A stretch of DNA of 7,661 nt, taken from positions 1-7,661 of the forward strand of contig JAGBSR010000162.1 in NCBI GenBank assembly GCA_017631745.1. The letters run 5' to 3'. The notes beneath the pieces were generated by a model. That model searched no databases. It was not told the origin of the DNA and worked only from the letters and a program-made list of their open reading frames with translations. This DNA comes from Clostridia bacterium. GTDB lineage: Bacteria; Bacillota; Clostridia; Oscillospirales; Acutalibacteraceae. Positions 1-5,210 of this stretch are shown here, piece by piece (the first letter of the stretch is position 1; each line of letters begins with the position of its first letter). Position numbers and translations under genes: made by a program.

Positions 1-339
1 ACTATCAAAACAAGCGGTCACGCGGTGCTTCTCACAGGTGCTTACACTCAGAAGGACGGCACCAAGGTGTTGGTGGTATATGACTGCAACAACGCAGAGG
101 ATTACACCTCAAAGGCCTTTGAGCAGAGATTTTATATCGACCCAGATTTTACAACTCTGAAAAGGGGATATAAATATCCGGAAAATTGGTTTACGGAATA
201 CGGTGAGTTTAACTGGACAGATGATTACCGACACTTTGAAGCTTTTGATCTCTATGAAACAGGCAGTGTTTTACCCTGGTACTCACACTATTTCAGACAG
301 CTGGGTAAGCTGGTTAAAACACTGTTTTCTTTAATCTGA
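1..339 (+). CDS. C-terminal part of a probable C39/papain-like cysteine peptidase-fold protein (5' truncated)
   Basis: The reading frame is open from the first base, so the gene begins upstream of the window; 112 codons and a TGA stop are visible. The fragment begins TIKTSGHAVLLTGAY, and about 20 residues later has LVVYDCNN. A Gly-His-Ala-hydrophobic strand followed by a short strand ending in Asp-x-Asn is how the catalytic His and Asp of C39-like and papain-like peptidase folds usually appear (His7 and Asp28 of the fragment). The nucleophilic Cys would lie outside the window, so activity cannot be judged. The tail is rich in aromatic and acidic residues (WFTEYGEFNW) and ends in a moderately hydrophobic segment; I recognise no further domain. 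An internal GTG at 25 is not a credible start, because the conserved His motif would then be lost. The alpha/beta hydrolase gene follows after 17 bases, so the two are probably co-transcribed. The family call is a motif-level inference; a non-peptidase relative of the same fold is possible. Confidence 0.5.
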   Translation, partial: TIKTSGHAVLLTGAYTQKDGTKVLVVYDCNNAEDYTSKAFEQRFYIDPDFTTLKRGYKYPENWFTEYGEFNWTDDYRHFEAFDLYETGSVLPWYSHYFRQLGKLVKTLFSLI

Positions 340-356
340 GACAAAGGAGAACGAAT

Positions 357-1199
357 ATGAAAAAAGGAAAAAAGATACTTGCAGTTGTTGGCTGTGTTGC
401 CCTGAGTGCTGCAATAGGCGCAGGGGCGTGGCTTGGTTATGTCCGTCAGGAATCGAAGAAGTATAATCTTATTACCCTCGACGAGCCCGATATAGCACCC
501 GTTGCAACGCCTGCCGAGGAGTTTGATATTCAGCTAAGCGAAATTACAATGCACTATGCCGTTTACGGCGACGAGGGTTATCCTCTTATTCTGGTACACG
601 GCAACGGCGGAAACAAGGAATCTCTGAAAGAAGCGGCAGGGTACCTGGCAAGTGACTATAAGGTTTATGTTATCGAAAGCAGATGCCACGGTCAGAGCAG
701 TGACCCGGGCGTGATTTCATACGACCTTATGGCTAAGGATATAAAGGAGTTCATCGAGGCTCTCAATCTTAATAAGCCTTATCTTATGGGCCACAGCGAC
801 GGTGGTATCAATGCACTTACGGTGGCTTATACATATCCGGATTTGCTTGGCGGTTTTATCTCCTGCGGTGCCAACACCACGCCAGAGACATTCAAGCCAT
901 ATTTCCCTCTCGGTGTTAAGATACTCAATATGACTAAACCAAACAAGCTCAACGATATGATGCTGACCTTGCCTCAGATAAATGCGGATTTACTTTCGCA
1001 GATCACTTGCCCTGCATATATAGTTGCAGGTGAGTATGACATTATGTGGCTGTCAGATACGGTGTTTATCCACGAGTGCATAGAGAACAGCAAGATTGCA
1101 ATTATCAAGGGTGCGGATCATTCATCATATATTTCGCAAAACGGCAAGCAAGCTTATACACTGGCTAAGGAGTTTTTCGCTTCTTTGGAAAGTAAATAA
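357..1199 (+). CDS. Membrane-anchored alpha/beta-fold hydrolase
   Basis: This is a 280-residue serine hydrolase of the alpha/beta superfamily. Residues 1-6 are Lys-rich and 7-28 are hydrophobic, giving an uncleaved signal anchor or signal peptide, so the catalytic domain probably lies outside the membrane. The core starts near residue 63 (MHYAVYGDEGYPLILVHGNGG); HGNGG (81-85) is the oxyanion-hole loop. GHSDGG (145-150) is the nucleophile elbow with Ser147. Asp228 (VAGEYDIM) and His255 (KGADHSSYI) complete the triad, so the enzyme should be active. The cap region between the elbow and Asp228 is short, as in small esterases, peptidases and lactonases of this superfamily; the substrate cannot be read from sequence. 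The start is supported by AGGAG at 345-349, seven bases before the ATG. The gene follows a peptidase-like gene after 17 bases and is closed by the terminator at 1213-1237, so it is separate from the aromatic-acid operon downstream. The fold and triad are secure; the function is unknown. Confidence 0.88.
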   Translation: MKKGKKILAVVGCVALSAAIGAGAWLGYVRQESKKYNLITLDEPDIAPVATPAEEFDIQLSEITMHYAVYGDEGYPLILVHGNGGNKESLKEAAGYLASDYKVYVIESRCHGQSSDPGVISYDLMAKDIKEFIEALNLNKPYLMGHSDGGINALTVAYTYPDLLGGFISCGANTTPETFKPYFPLGVKILNMTKPNKLNDMMLTLPQINADLLSQITCPAYIVAGEYDIMWLSDTVFIHECIENSKIAIIKGADHSSYISQNGKQAYTLAKEFFASLESK

Positions 1200-1212
1200 C
1201 ATCTTATGCGCG

Positions 1213-1237
1213 GACTGTCCGAAAGGGCAGTCTTTTT
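1213..1237 (+). terminator. Rho-independent terminator after the hydrolase gene
   Basis: GACTGTCC (1213-1220) and GGGCAGTC (1225-1232) form an 8-bp stem with one G-U pair around a GAAA tetraloop. TTTTT follows at once (1233-1237), with a second T run at 1242-1247. It begins 13 bases after the stop codon and separates the hydrolase unit from the promoter at 1260. Confidence 0.9.
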
Positions 1238-1259
1238 ATGTCTTTTTTACTGATTACTA

Positions 1260-1288
1260 TTGACATTCGCACTTTAAAGTGATATTAT
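1260..1288 (+). promoter_or_regulatory. Sigma-A promoter of the paaK-iorAB operon
   Basis: A consensus -35 box, TTGACA (1260-1265), is separated by exactly 17 bases from TATTAT (1283-1288), one mismatch from the TATAAT consensus. This is the best promoter in the window and lies just after the upstream terminator. Transcription should start near 1294-1296, giving an untranslated leader of about 185 bases before the first ligase. The spacer contains a perfect palindrome, annotated separately, so this strong promoter is probably repressible. Confidence 0.85.
1270..1281. promoter_or_regulatory. Candidate operator: 12-bp perfect palindrome inside the promoter spacer
   Basis: CACTTTAAAGTG is its own reverse complement and lies wholly between the -35 and -10 boxes, ending one base before the -10. 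A protein bound here would compete with RNA polymerase, so repression is the natural reading. Its core CTTTAAA recurs at 1299-1305 and 1307-1313, and inverted at 1366-1372, all within about 100 bases. I cannot assign it to a known regulator. AT-rich palindromes can arise by chance, but the perfect symmetry and the exact placement favour a function. Confidence 0.5.
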
Positions 1289-1300
1289 ATCTTCAACGCT

Positions 1301-1378
1301 TTAAAACTTTAAACTAAAAAGACGAAAAATCGAAAAAAACAAAGAAGTTTTTTGATAATCATTAGTTTAAAGAGTTAA
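1301..1378. repeat. Long inverted repeat in the operon leader enclosing phased A-tracts
   Basis: The left arm 1301-1317 (TTAAAACTTTAAACTAA) and the right arm 1362-1378 (TTAGTTTAAAGAGTTAA) are reverse complements at 15 of 17 positions, with an uninterrupted 11-bp core (1307-1317 with 1362-1372). The 44-base interior carries A runs at 1316-1320, 1325-1329 and 1333-1339, spaced about 9 bases centre to centre, then a T run at 1348-1353. A smaller hairpin, AAAAAAC-AAAGAA-GTTTTTT (1334-1353), is nested inside. It lies just downstream of the predicted transcription start, so it could be a pair of operator half-sites around a bent segment, or an RNA secondary structure. There is no GC-rich stem followed by a T run, so it is not an ordinary terminator. 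Confidence 0.5.
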
Positions 1379-1415
1379 AATTCTATATTAGAAATAATAA
1401 AACGAACTGCTGTTG

Positions 1416-1421
1416 TATAAT
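1416..1421 (+). promoter_or_regulatory. Possible second -10 box within the leader
   Basis: TATAAT (1416-1421) is a perfect -10 hexamer, but no -35 resembling TTGACA lies 16-18 bases upstream, and there is no TGn extension. If used, transcription would begin about 1428, at the base of the TTAATCCTC hairpin, giving a short hairpin-capped leader. The surrounding DNA is very AT-rich, so a chance match is quite possible. Confidence 0.25.
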
Positions 1422-1426
1422 AACTT

Positions 1427-1462
1427 TTAATCCTCTTTTGAGGATTAACTGTGTTTTCACAG
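1427..1462 (+). promoter_or_regulatory. Two tandem leader hairpins with TTTT loops, just upstream of the ligase ribosome binding site
   Basis: Hairpin 1 is TTAATCCTC (1427-1435), TTTT, GAGGATTAA (1440-1448), a perfect 9-bp stem. Hairpin 2 follows with no gap: CTGTG (1449-1453), TTTT, CACAG (1458-1462), a perfect 5-bp stem. The Shine-Dalgarno element begins six bases later. Neither hairpin is followed by a T run, so they are not terminators. They may stabilise the mRNA 5' region, control ribosome access, or as DNA act as a protein-binding site. TTTCA (1455-1459) can alternatively pair with TGAAA (1466-1470), next to and partly covering the Shine-Dalgarno, and that pairing excludes hairpin 2. 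Confidence 0.55.
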
Positions 1463-1467
1463 CTATG

Positions 1468-1474
1468 AAAGGAA
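1468..1474 (+). promoter_or_regulatory. Ribosome binding site that decides the start of the first ligase
   Basis: AAAGGAA (1468-1474) contains AGGA at 1470-1473. The in-frame ATG at 1475 is only one base away, too close for initiation, whereas the ATG at 1481 is seven bases away. I therefore place the start at 1481, two codons inside the longest open frame. Confidence 0.65.
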
Positions 1475-1480
1475 ATGGAT

Positions 1481-2800
1481 ATGAAACATCAGATTTGGAA
1501 TAAAGAAATGGAGTGTATGAAAAGAAGTGACCTTAAGGCACTCCAGCTTGAAAGATTAAAGGCTCTCGTAGATTACTGTGACAAAAACAGCAAGTTTTAT
1601 CACGAGCGTTTTGAGAAAAACGGCATTACCGCAGACAAAATCAAAACCCTCTCAGATATACAGTATATACCCTATACAACAAAAGATGATCTTCGCGATA
1701 CATATCCCTTCGGTATGCTCTCAGTACCCCAGAAAAAGATTGTACGCGTTCACGCTTCATCAGGCACAACAGGTAACCCCACAGTTGTAGCTTACACCAG
1801 AGAAGACCTCGATAATTGGGCTGAGCAGGTTGCAAGACTTGTTTATGCTGCAGGTACCACCGACGAAAGCATTGTTCAGATCTGCTTCGGCTATGGTATG
1901 TTCACAGGTGCTCTCGGTCTTCACTACGGTCTTGAAAGAATAGGTGCAACTGTAGTTCCCACTTCATCGGGTAACACAGAAAAGCAGCTTAAGTTTATGC
2001 GCGATTTCGGTACCGATACAATTGTTGCTACACCTTCATACTGCTTATATCTTGCAGAAAGCGCAAGAGAAAGAGGTATTGAATTCCCCATGGATTCATA
2101 CAAGCTCAAGACAGGTCTTCTCGGCAGCGAGGGCTGCACACCTGAAATGAGAAAACAGATTGAAGAAAGCTGGGGCAACGGCTTCTTCTGTACCGACAAC
2201 TACGGTATGAGTGAGCTCAACGGCCCGGGTATGTCGGGTGAATGTATGATGAGAGACGGACTTCATATCAACGAAGACCACTTCCTTTGCGAAATCATCG
2301 ACCCGAAAACAGGTGAAGTTCTTCCTGAGGGCAGTGAGGGCGAAATGGTTGTTACAAACCTTACAAAAAGAGGTCTTCCTATTCTCAGATACAGAACTAA
2401 GGATATTACAAAAATCAATTACGAGCCTTGTGAATGCGGCAGAACAACTGCAAGAATGCACAAGATTATCGGCAGAAGTGACGATATGCTTAAAATCCGC
2501 GGCGTAAATGTATTCCCCTCACAGGTTGAATCTGCTCTTATCGGCATCAACTCAATCAGCCCCCACTATCAGCTTGTTGTCCGCCGTGAAGGCTTTGCAG
2601 ATAATCTTGAAGTACGAGTTGAGCTTATCGATGCATCACTTCTTGAAAAATACAGCGAGCTTGAAAACCTCAGAAAGAATATCCACGACAGAATCAAAAA
2701 TATTCTCGGCATCGAAATCAAGGTAAGCCTTGTTGAGCCTAAGACAATCGAAAGATTTACCGGTAAGGCTCAGAGAGTGCTGGACTTAAGAAATAAATAA
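1481..2800 (+). CDS. paaK: Phenylacetate-CoA ligase family enzyme (aryl acid:CoA ligase, AMP-forming), copy 1
   Basis: This cytoplasmic adenylate-forming enzyme (439 residues, normal PaaK length) activates an arylacetate with ATP and CoA to the aryl-CoA. Visible motifs in order are: the phosphate-binding loop HASSGTTGNP (91-100), YGMSE (241-245), the ATP-ribose region YRTKD (304-308), GRSDDMLKIRGVNVFPSQVE at the domain hinge (331-350), and TGKAQRV near the end with the catalytic Lys429. Cys255, His262, Cys317 and Cys319 form a likely structural metal site. Where the second ligase and typical PaaK proteins read GAEPW(T/S), this one reads GSEGCT (215-220), so its acid pocket may differ. The first gene of the operon, it is followed by iorA after 13 bases; the iorA Shine-Dalgarno overlaps this gene's stop codon. 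The pairing with iorAB points to aryl acids such as phenylacetate, indoleacetate or hydroxyphenylacetate. The family is secure; the exact substrate is not. Confidence 0.9.
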   Translation: MKHQIWNKEMECMKRSDLKALQLERLKALVDYCDKNSKFYHERFEKNGITADKIKTLSDIQYIPYTTKDDLRDTYPFGMLSVPQKKIVRVHASSGTTGNPTVVAYTREDLDNWAEQVARLVYAAGTTDESIVQICFGYGMFTGALGLHYGLERIGATVVPTSSGNTEKQLKFMRDFGTDTIVATPSYCLYLAESARERGIEFPMDSYKLKTGLLGSEGCTPEMRKQIEESWGNGFFCTDNYGMSELNGPGMSGECMMRDGLHINEDHFLCEIIDPKTGEVLPEGSEGEMVVTNLTKRGLPILRYRTKDITKINYEPCECGRTTARMHKIIGRSDDMLKIRGVNVFPSQVESALIGINSISPHYQLVVRREGFADNLEVRVELIDASLLEKYSELENLRKNIHDRIKNILGIEIKVSLVEPKTIERFTGKAQRVLDLRNK

Positions 2801-2813
2801 GGAGACAGACAAA

Positions 2814-4583
2814 ATGGATAAAGCACTTATGCTCGGTAACGAGGCTGTTGCAAGAGGTCTTTATGAAGCAGGCGTTACAGTCGTTTCTTCATACCCCGGC
2901 ACACCCAGTACCGAAATCACAGAATATGTAACTAAATATAATGAAATATACAGCGAGTGGGCTCCCAACGAAAAGGTAGCATTTGAGGTTGCCTTCGGTG
3001 CTGCAACAGGCGGTGCAAGAAGCTTCTGCGCAATGAAGCACGTTGGTCTCAATGTTGCTGCCGACCCTCTTTACACTGCATCATATATCGGTGTAAACGG
3101 CGGTATGGTATGCGCTGTTGCCGATGACCCCGGTATGCACTCATCACAGAATGAGCAGGATTCACGTCACCATGCAATCGCATCAAAGACTCCTATGCTC
3201 GAGCCTTCAGATTCAGCTGAATGCTCAAGATTTACTTCACTTGCATACGAACTCTCAGAGAGATTTAATACACCTATGCTTCTTCGTCTTTCAACAAGAG
3301 TTTCACACGCCCGTTCACTCGTACCTCTCTCAGACAGAAACGAGGTAGGCGTTAAGGAATATAAAAAGGATGTTATGAAAAATGTTATGATGCCTGCTAT
3401 GGCAAGAGGCGCTCATGTAAAAGTTGAGCAGAGACTTCTTGATATGGCAAAGTTCGCAGATACAGAAGCTGTGGAAATGGGTATCAACACTGTTGAATAT
3501 AACGACACAAAAATCGGTATTATCGCTGCAGGTTCTTCATTCGTTTATGCTCACGAGGCTATGGGCGAAAATGCAAGCTACTTAAAGCTCGGTATGGTTA
3601 ATCCTCTTCCCGTGGAGCTTATCAAGGAATTTGCTTCAAAGGTTGACGAGGTTATCGTAATCGAAGAGCTCGACGATATCATCGAAACACACTGCATCAA
3701 GCTCGGCATCAAGGTCAAGGGTAAGGAGCTTTTCTCAAAGCTCGGCGAATTCTCACAGGCTACAATTTCAGCTGTACTCAAAAACGATGAAGTCTCCTGC
3801 GAAACCTTCGATGAAGAAATTCCGCCCCGTCCTCCGGTGCTTTGCGCAGGCTGTCCTCACAGAGGTCTCTACTATGCGCTTAAGGGTATGGGTCTTTATG
3901 TCAGCGGTGACATCGGCTGTTATACCCTCGGTGCTCAGGCTCCTCTTTCAATGATGGATGCTTGTGTATGTATGGGTGCATCAATCAGCGGTCTTCACGG
4001 CTTCAATGTTGCAAGAGGCGAGGAGCAGGCTAAAAAGAGCATCGCAGTTATCGGTGACTCGACATTTATCCACTCAGGCATCACAGGTCTTATTGACATC
4101 GCATATAACAAGGGTTTCTCAACTGTTATTGTACTCGACAACTCAATCACAGGTATGACAGGCCATCAGAATAACCCTGCAAACGGTCTTACAATCAAGG
4201 GAGACCCCACAGTTGCAGTTAATCTTGAAGCTCTTGCAAGAGCAGTAGGCTTTAACAATGTTGTAGTTGTTGACCCCTTTGATATTGAAGGTACGAAGGC
4301 TGCAGTTAAAGCAGAACTTGAAAAGAAAGAGCCCTCACTTATTATTTCAAGACGCCCCTGCGCTCTTCTTAAGACAGTCAAGCACTCAGCTCCCGTTAAG
4401 GTTGATGCTGATAAGTGTATCGGCTGTAAGGCTTGCCTGAATGTAGGCTGTCCGGCTCTTTCACAGACAAAGAGAGAAAACGGCAAATATCTTGCTGTTA
4501 TTGATAACACACAGTGTGTTGGCTGCGGTGTATGTGCATCAGCTTGTAAGTTCGGTGCAATTGAAAAAGGAGGTAAAGACTGA
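2814..4583 (+). CDS. iorA: Indolepyruvate ferredoxin oxidoreductase, alpha subunit
   Basis: This is the large subunit (589 residues, usual size) of the oxygen-sensitive enzyme that interconverts arylpyruvate + CoA and arylacyl-CoA + CO2, passing electrons to ferredoxin. The N-terminal pyrimidine-binding TPP domain includes GNEAVARGLYEAGV (8-21) and SSYPGTPSTE (25-34). A transketolase C-like segment spans about 230-310. CAGCPHRG (344-351) precedes the pyrophosphate-binding TPP domain, with the GDS...N signature for Mg and thiamine diphosphate (Asp415 to Asn443). The C-terminus is a two-cluster ferredoxin domain: Cys535, 538, 541 and 546, then Cys568, 571, 574 and 578, all eight cysteines present. 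The Shine-Dalgarno AAGGAG (2799-2804) overlaps the upstream stop codon. The stop overlaps the iorB start by one base (TGATG), implying translational coupling of the two subunits. The subunit is intact, and the identification is firm. Whether it works oxidatively or as a reductive carboxylase is not visible in the sequence. Confidence 0.96.
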   Translation: MDKALMLGNEAVARGLYEAGVTVVSSYPGTPSTEITEYVTKYNEIYSEWAPNEKVAFEVAFGAATGGARSFCAMKHVGLNVAADPLYTASYIGVNGGMVCAVADDPGMHSSQNEQDSRHHAIASKTPMLEPSDSAECSRFTSLAYELSERFNTPMLLRLSTRVSHARSLVPLSDRNEVGVKEYKKDVMKNVMMPAMARGAHVKVEQRLLDMAKFADTEAVEMGINTVEYNDTKIGIIAAGSSFVYAHEAMGENASYLKLGMVNPLPVELIKEFASKVDEVIVIEELDDIIETHCIKLGIKVKGKELFSKLGEFSQATISAVLKNDEVSCETFDEEIPPRPPVLCAGCPHRGLYYALKGMGLYVSGDIGCYTLGAQAPLSMMDACVCMGASISGLHGFNVARGEEQAKKSIAVIGDSTFIHSGITGLIDIAYNKGFSTVIVLDNSITGMTGHQNNPANGLTIKGDPTVAVNLEALARAVGFNNVVVVDPFDIEGTKAAVKAELEKKEPSLIISRRPCALLKTVKHSAPVKVDADKCIGCKACLNVGCPALSQTKRENGKYLAVIDNTQCVGCGVCASACKFGAIEKGGKD

Positions 4584-5158
4584 TGGCAACTAAAAATATT
4601 CTTATAGTCGGTGTCGGCGGTCAGGGTACTCTTTTAGCATCAAAGCTTATGGGTAACTGCTTCCTCAAGGAAGGCTATGATGTAAAGGTAAGCGAAGTAC
4701 ACGGTATGAGCCAGAGAGGCGGCAGTGTTGTTACATATGTAAGATACGGCGAGAAGGTTTATTCGCCCGTTATCGAAAAGGGCGAAGCTGACATTATCAT
4801 TTCATTTGAACAGCTTGAAAGCGCAAGATGGCTTCCTTATCTTAAAAAAGGCGGCGTGCTTATTTCAAGCACACAGAAAATCGATCCTATGCCCGTAATT
4901 ATGGGCAAGGCCACATACCCCGAAGATATTCTTGCAAAGCTCGCAGAAAAAGACATCAAGCTTGTTGCTCTCGATGCTCTTTCACTTGCAATCCAGGCAG
5001 GTACTCCCAAATGTGCTAACATAGTTCTTCTCGGTGCTGCCGTTCAGTTCCTCGGTATTGATAAGGAAATGTGGGTAGATATCATCCGCTCAACAGTACC
5101 GCCTAAGACAATTGATATAAATCTTAAAGCTTTCGAGCTCGGATATAATGCAAACTGA
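4583..5158 (+). CDS. iorB: Indolepyruvate ferredoxin oxidoreductase, beta subunit
   Basis: This 191-residue subunit belongs to the pyruvate/ketoisovalerate oxidoreductase gamma-type domain family and partners IorA. NILIVGVGGQGTLLASKLMG (5-24) carries the GVGGQG glycine-rich loop typical of the family, and VHGMSQRGGSV (39-49) is its second hallmark motif. It has no cysteine cluster, as expected, because the clusters are in IorA. The start codon shares one base with the iorA stop (TGATG), and a very strong AAGGAGG (4567-4573) lies nine bases upstream inside iorA, so equal subunit synthesis by coupled translation is likely. Downstream, a 52-base gap with a small GC-rich hairpin separates it from the second ligase, the largest gap within the operon. 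The protein is complete and the call is secure. Confidence 0.95.
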   Translation: MATKNILIVGVGGQGTLLASKLMGNCFLKEGYDVKVSEVHGMSQRGGSVVTYVRYGEKVYSPVIEKGEADIIISFEQLESARWLPYLKKGGVLISSTQKIDPMPVIMGKATYPEDILAKLAEKDIKLVALDALSLAIQAGTPKCANIVLLGAAVQFLGIDKEMWVDIIRSTVPPKTIDINLKAFELGYNAN

Positions 5159-5165
5159 CCCCTCC

Positions 5166-5181
5166 GGGCGATGGTTCGCCC
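5166..5181 (+). promoter_or_regulatory. Intercistronic hairpin between iorB and the second ligase
   Basis: GGGCGA (5166-5171) and TCGCCC (5176-5181) form a perfect 6-bp GC-rich stem around TGGT, ten bases after the iorB stop. What follows is TGTTTATAAAA, too poor in T for efficient termination. It is more likely a 3' mRNA stabiliser, a processing site or a weak partial terminator that lowers expression of the last two genes relative to iorAB. Confidence 0.5.
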
Positions 5182-5193
5182 TGTTTATAAAAG

Positions 5194-5199
5194 AAAGGA
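5194..5199 (+). promoter_or_regulatory. Ribosome binding site of the second ligase, with a decoy ATG
   Basis: AAAGGA (5194-5199) lies 11 bases before the ATG at 5211, slightly long. A nearer ATG at 5201 is out of frame and only one base from the element; it would encode nine codons. The ligase frame has a TGA at 5202-5204, so no upstream start is possible and 5211 is the first usable codon. The protein then begins MPIFKPEIE, as expected for this family. Confidence 0.6.
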
Positions 5200-5210
5200 T
5201 ATGATTCCAA

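Noticed and set aside
366..396. Lipoprotein lipobox in the alpha/beta hydrolase (VVGC, Cys13)
   Set aside because: The cysteine comes at the start of the hydrophobic segment, leaving too short a hydrophobic region before it. A plain signal anchor fits better.
1290..1480. T-box or amino-acid attenuator in the operon leader
   Set aside because: I see no T-box sequence resembling GGTGGNACCGCG and no GC-rich hairpin followed by a T run in the leader, so termination control of that type is not supported.
1475..1480. Start of the first ligase at ATG 1475 rather than 1481
   Set aside because: Only one base separates AGGA (or AAAGGAA) from this ATG; the ATG at 1481 has normal seven-base spacing.
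1465..1503. A 12-codon upstream reading frame (ATG at 1465) overlapping the first ligase start, as a leader peptide
   Set aside because: It has no ribosome binding site of its own, is not rich in Phe, Tyr or Trp codons, and its first bases are part of the ligase Shine-Dalgarno region. Chance is the simpler explanation.
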